Source: Chloroflexota bacterium (GTDB lineage: Bacteria > Chloroflexota > Limnocylindria > Limnocylindrales > CSP1-4). Taken from it: 11,393 bases of DNA. The position numbers and the translations under genes are program-made. Positions 9,396-11,393 of this stretch are shown here, piece after piece (position 1 is the first letter of the stretch; the number at the start of each line of letters is the position of its first letter). The notes beneath the pieces are model-generated. The model saw only the letters and a list, made by a program, of their open reading frames with translations. It was not told the origin of the DNA and did no database searches. The stretch is from positions 1 to 11,393 of the forward strand of contig JAJYJR010000126.1 of assembly GCA_021789355.1 (NCBI GenBank), read 5' to 3'.

Positions 9396-9404
9396 CCTCC
9401 TCCT
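9396..9404 (-). promoter_or_regulatory. Strong Shine-Dalgarno sequence upstream of the helicase
   Basis: The minus strand reads AGGAGGAGG here, an extended anti-16S match. It ends 6 bases before an in-frame ATC codon (9389-9387) but 24 bases before the annotated TTG start. A start at the ATC would give the N-terminus (M)SRLEEL in front of KRGAVVRG. This site therefore argues that translation starts upstream of the TTG, at a rare ATC codon, or that there is an unrecognised difference in the sequence. Confidence 0.55.
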
Positions 9405-9461
9405 CGTCGTCGAGACGCCCGCCCAGCGCGGACAGGCTGAGGATCCCTCGCACCTCGACCC

Positions 9462-9476
9462 AGTCTATCGAGATAT
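9462..9476 (-). promoter_or_regulatory. Candidate promoter -10 region for the helicase-methyltransferase-ATPase operon
   Basis: A short AT-rich patch stands out in otherwise GC-rich DNA. On the minus strand it reads CATATCTCGATAGACT, containing TAGACT (9467-9462), which fits the TAnnnT form of a sigma-70-type -10 element. It also contains the small palindrome-like TATCTCGATA (9475-9466). No convincing -35 hexamer sits 16-18 bases further upstream. The patch lies about 75 bases before the helicase start, in the only gap in front of the operon, so a promoter is expected hereabouts. The exact element is a guess. Confidence 0.35.
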
Positions 9477-9512
9477 GACCCACCCAGACTGCCCCGATCA
9501 TCGCCTTCGCAT

Positions 9513-9531
9513 GTGCCAACTACCTTGGCAC
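9513..9531. repeat. Perfect 7-bp inverted repeat between the AlbA_2 gene and the operon
   Basis: GTGCCAA and TTGGCAC flank a 5-base spacer (9520-9524), forming a perfect dyad that begins 4 bases after the AlbA_2 gene stop (9535). As RNA it would form a short GC-containing hairpin, but no T-run follows on the minus strand, so it is not a typical intrinsic terminator. Its place 45-50 bases upstream of the candidate -10 region makes an operator for a dimeric regulator equally possible. No regulator gene is visible in the window. Confidence 0.5.
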
Positions 9532-9534
9532 CAG

Positions 9535-10755
9535 TCATGTCAGCAGCTCGCTCTCCCAGGGAGCCAGCCGCGGATTGTGGCCGGGGAGCTGGCCGGGAAA
9601 CCGCGCCGCCCAGACATCAGACCCGCGGATGCCGTAGATCCGGGCAAGGTCCCGGACGGCTCCGATCGCCAGCTCCATGGCGTCGGACGGTTGCGCCAGA
9701 ATGCCGGCCCGTGCGGCCACCGCATGACCTGGACTTACGGGATCGGGGTCGGGAGCCGGAGCGGAGCGGGGGCCCGCTGGCGGGAAGAACAGCGACTTCC
9801 CCGCCCAGCCGTTGATGCCGAGCGTGGCCGCGTACGGCGCCGCGGCCGCGCGGGCGTCGGTGCGCGCCAACGCGAACGGCAGCATCGCGATGGCCAGGAG
9901 ATCAGACGCGAGGTCGGTGGCATTGACGGCCCAGTCAGGGTCCATGTGCGAGCCGACCCGCTGGGATGTGAAGTCGGCGTCGAGTAGCGAGCTGCGGCTG
10001 ATGCTCACGTACTCCAGTTCGCCGCTCGTGGGCTCGCTGCGATCGAGCGTCGACCTGTCGGGGGCCGTCTTCAGCCGCCACCCGGGGAGCAGAAGCGCAC
10101 CGGCGGCCATTTCCAGCGCCCGGTCGAGGTCGTCGTCCACGGGCGCGACTTGCGGCCGCACCGGCCGACACGCCAGATAGACCCCCAGACGCGCGGTCGT
10201 CGACCCGGCTCCCCAGTGCATCCCTGCCAGCGTCTGGACCTCCCCGAGAGCCTCGACGGTCTCGGTCTCGGCAGCGCGCTCTCTTGCCAGCAGCCGCTCG
10301 AACTCGGACCGCGCGGGGGCCGCCGACTGATCGCCGACCCGGACGAGCGCTCCCTTGTCGCGATGGAGCACGACGCGGTGCGTCGACGGATGCACAAGGA
10401 CCACGAGGAAGACGGCGGGAGTCGTGCCAAGGGGCGTCACGCGCGTCTCCAGATCTGGCACCGGATCAAGGTAGACACGCAAGATGTTGGTGAGAGCCCC
10501 GCTCGGGTCGCGTACGCTGAAGCCATTGGCCGCCGCGGGGACCTTTGTGGCCCTGTCCTCCTCGACCCCCACGATGACGATGCCGCCCTCGCTATTGGCC
10601 ATGGCGGCCACCGTCTCGGCGATGCCGTCGCCCAGGTCACGTTTGTAGTCGAGGGTGGCGCCCTCCGGCAGGCGTTGTGAGAGGAACTCGCGTAAGTCCG
10701 GCAGGTCTGCGGTCAGCAGCTGGCTGGGGCCGAGGGTAGCGTCATCTCGCTCCAT
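9535..10755 (-). CDS. AlbA_2 (Schlafen-type) domain protein
   Basis: This 406-residue protein has an N-terminal AlbA_2 domain (PF04326, about residues 25-155). The signs are TLDYKRD (34-40, matching the usual E-x-K strand), IAETVAAMANSEGGIVIVGV (45-64, the characteristic 'AfaNt.GG.iviGv' block) and GALVRVGDQS (135-144). AlbA_2 domains are linked to nucleic-acid binding and to Schlafen-like RNA or DNA processing, and are frequent in defence islands and next to regulators. Residues about 160-406 match nothing I recognise: a mixed region, an Ala/Pro-rich stretch (about 325-350), and a helical tail with DLARIYGIRGSDVWAARFPG. The ATG (10755) has a GTAGG ribosome binding site 8 bases upstream. The gene is on the same strand as the operon but separated by 163 bases including a dyad, so it is probably its own transcription unit. 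It may be an accessory effector or regulator of the system, which is inference. Confidence 0.85.
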   Translation of the reverse strand: MERDDATLGPSQLLTADLPDLREFLSQRLPEGATLDYKRDLGDGIAETVAAMANSEGGIVIVGVEEDRATKVPAAANGFSVRDPSGALTNILRVYLDPVPDLETRVTPLGTTPAVFLVVLVHPSTHRVVLHRDKGALVRVGDQSAAPARSEFERLLARERAAETETVEALGEVQTLAGMHWGAGSTTARLGVYLACRPVRPQVAPVDDDLDRALEMAAGALLLPGWRLKTAPDRSTLDRSEPTSGELEYVSISRSSLLDADFTSQRVGSHMDPDWAVNATDLASDLLAIAMLPFALARTDARAAAAPYAATLGINGWAGKSLFFPPAGPRSAPAPDPDPVSPGHAVAARAGILAQPSDAMELAIGAVRDLARIYGIRGSDVWAARFPGQLPGHNPRLAPWESELLT

Positions 10756-10772
10756 GCGACAAGCCTACCCGG

Positions 10773-10889
10773 ATGACGGGGGAGAGGGTCCGCCTTCGGC
10801 TGGTGCGCGCGCGGACGGTCCCCGTGCGGGAGCATCCCTACGCGCGCGGGCTCGTCCTCAACGAGCTGTCCGGCGAGGAGTGGCTCTAA
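10773..10889 (+). CDS. Short plus-strand reading frame with gene-like codon use, possibly a gene remnant
   Basis: ATG (10773) to TAA (10887-10889) codes for 38 residues, ending in VPVREHPYARG then LVLNELSGEEWL. By hand count, third positions are 36/38 G or C, first positions about 30/38 and second positions about 18/38. This is the classic three-step signature of real genes in GC-rich genomes and differs from antisense shadows. It starts only 17 bases from the divergent AlbA_2 ATG, with no clear ribosome binding site and little room for a promoter. Its stop is 6 bases from the convergent stop of the next gene. It may therefore be a leaderless small gene, or the 3' remnant of a longer gene cut off when the AlbA_2/defence cassette arrived. 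Function unknown. Confidence 0.35.
   Translation: MTGERVRLRLVRARTVPVREHPYARGLVLNELSGEEWL
10831..10857. repeat. Direct repeat, copy 1 (27 bp)
   Basis: The stretch begins AGCATCCCTACGCGCGCG and ends GGGCTCGTCC. It reappears 31 bases downstream at 10889-10917 with one extra CG dinucleotide in the alternating CG run. Copy 1 lies inside the plus-strand 38-codon frame, where it codes for the HPYARGLV segment. The pair looks like a local duplication. Confidence 0.7.
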
Positions 10890-10917
10890 GCATCCCTACG
10901 CGCGCGCGGGCTCGTCC
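10889..10917. repeat. Direct repeat, copy 2 (29 bp)
   Basis: This matches copy 1 (10831-10857) exactly except for a CG insertion in the CGCGCG run. It spans the stop codon and the last residues (DEPARA) of the minus-strand gene that enters from the right edge. The duplication may therefore have altered that gene's C-terminus. Confidence 0.7.
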
Positions 10918-11393
10918 GAACGGGGTGCGGCCTCGTCCGCATCACCAGCGCGAGGATCACGTCCGAGCTTCCAGTCCACCAGCGGTCGTCCGGTGGACCG
11001 CTCCAGAGCGCGGATGGCGTCCTCCGCGGTCGCGTACGTCAGACGGTGCGCCACCACCTGACTGATGCGCACGCCGTGCACCACCCCGAGCGCCCGGAGT
11101 CGGGCGAGGGTGCGATCGCCCAGGCGCACGGGGGCCCCGCGTTCGGCCGCCCACCGGCGGGCCAGGGCCCGCAGACCACCGCCCGCGTAGGTGGCCCGGG
11201 TGCCGCCCCGGGGATGCCCGCGGATGGGTCGCTGCTCCAGCTGCGCGTGGTCGTAGAGCCAGGTGATCAGATCGAGCGCCAGCAGGTCCTCGGGCGCAAG
11301 CTGGCCCGGAGGGGCGACCAGGCGCCAGCCGCCGGTCGCCGGCAGGCCGCTGGTGTCGTGCCGGCGGATCAGGCGGGCCCGGTCCCATTCGGC
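10896..11393 (-). CDS. C-terminal part of an unrecognised protein, start beyond the right edge
   Basis: The frame is open without a stop from the right edge to TAG (10898-10896), giving at least 165 residues. An internal GTG at 11129 is available as a start, but coherent coding continues upstream of it to the edge (for example LLALDLITWLYDHAQLEQ), so the gene almost certainly begins outside the window. The visible part has a helical segment with WLYDHAQLEQRPIRRG, a Gly/Arg-rich stretch (RGGTRATYAGGGLRALARRW), then ARLRALGVVHGVRIS and EDAIRALERSTGRPLVDW. The tail is charged and low in complexity (DPRAGDADEAAPRSDEPARA). I do not recognise the family; the many arginines would allow nucleic-acid binding, but this is weak. 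The last residues lie in a duplicated 29-bp stretch. It is transcribed in the same direction as the AlbA_2 gene, with 140 bases between them. Confidence 0.65.
   Translation of the reverse strand, partial: AEWDRARLIRRHDTSGLPATGGWRLVAPPGQLAPEDLLALDLITWLYDHAQLEQRPIRGHPRGGTRATYAGGGLRALARRWAAERGAPVRLGDRTLARLRALGVVHGVRISQVVAHRLTYATAEDAIRALERSTGRPLVDWKLGRDPRAGDADEAAPRSDEPARA

Noticed and set aside
7926..9440. 504-codon plus-strand open frame
   Set aside because: Antisense to the helicase lobes. Its low-complexity Leu/Val/Glu-rich protein mirrors the codons of the real gene.
9247..9519. 90-codon minus-strand frame covering the gap before the helicase
   Set aside because: It would overlap the helicase N-terminus by about 125 bases in another frame, becomes Arg/Gly-rich there, and its start has no ribosome binding site that I can see.
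9513..9531. Intrinsic terminator of the AlbA_2 gene
   Set aside because: The hairpin has only a 7-bp stem and is not followed by a T-run; kept only as an inverted repeat.
10831..10917. CRISPR array
   Set aside because: There are only two repeat copies with a 31-base spacer, overlapping coding sequence at a gene junction, with no cas genes or further units.
10655..11065. 136-codon plus-strand frame over the right-hand junction
   Set aside because: Arg/Pro/Ala-rich composition without motifs. It runs antisense to parts of two better supported genes and out of frame with the small plus-strand frame.

Overview
The window is high-GC DNA (about 70 % by eye, with strong G/C preference at third codon positions), which suggests an actinobacterium or a similarly GC-rich lineage. 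The species cannot be told from this sequence. Almost everything is coded on the minus strand, so the genes are read from the right edge towards position 1. No RNA gene, insertion sequence or CRISPR array was seen.

The core (positions 1-9404) is a compact operon that looks like a phage-defence or restriction-modification-like system. In transcription order it holds: a 1173-residue SNF2-type helicase with a C-terminal DUF3883 nuclease-like domain (5850-9371); a 933-residue DUF1156/COG1743 zinc-ribbon DNA methyltransferase whose GTG start overlaps the helicase stop by 4 bases (3052-5853); a 944-residue DUF499/COG1483 P-loop ATPase 14 bases further on (203-3037); and, after another 14 bases, the first 62 codons of a further gene that runs off the window (1-188). 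That last gene may be the dedicated nuclease. The methyltransferase would mark host DNA. The helicase and ATPase would use ATP to recognise or translocate unmarked DNA. The DUF3883 domain and/or the cut-off gene would be the destructive part. The helicase and methyltransferase resemble components used in BREX type 3 (brxHII, pglXI) and class 1 DISARM (drmD), but no PglZ, DrmA, DrmB or PLD gene is visible here. The safest description is a DUF1156-DUF499-helicase defence module whose remaining parts may lie beyond position 1.

Upstream of the operon is a 160-base gap with a perfect 7-bp inverted repeat, an AT-rich promoter candidate and a strong Shine-Dalgarno sequence that does not fit the nearest ordinary start codon. 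Before it lies a 406-residue AlbA_2 (Schlafen-type) protein (9535-10755), a domain common in defence islands.

The right end (10756-11393) looks like the edge of the cassette. It carries a short plus-strand reading frame with strongly gene-like codon use (10773-10889), a 27/29-bp direct repeat, and the C-terminal part of an unrecognised minus-strand gene that enters from the right edge.
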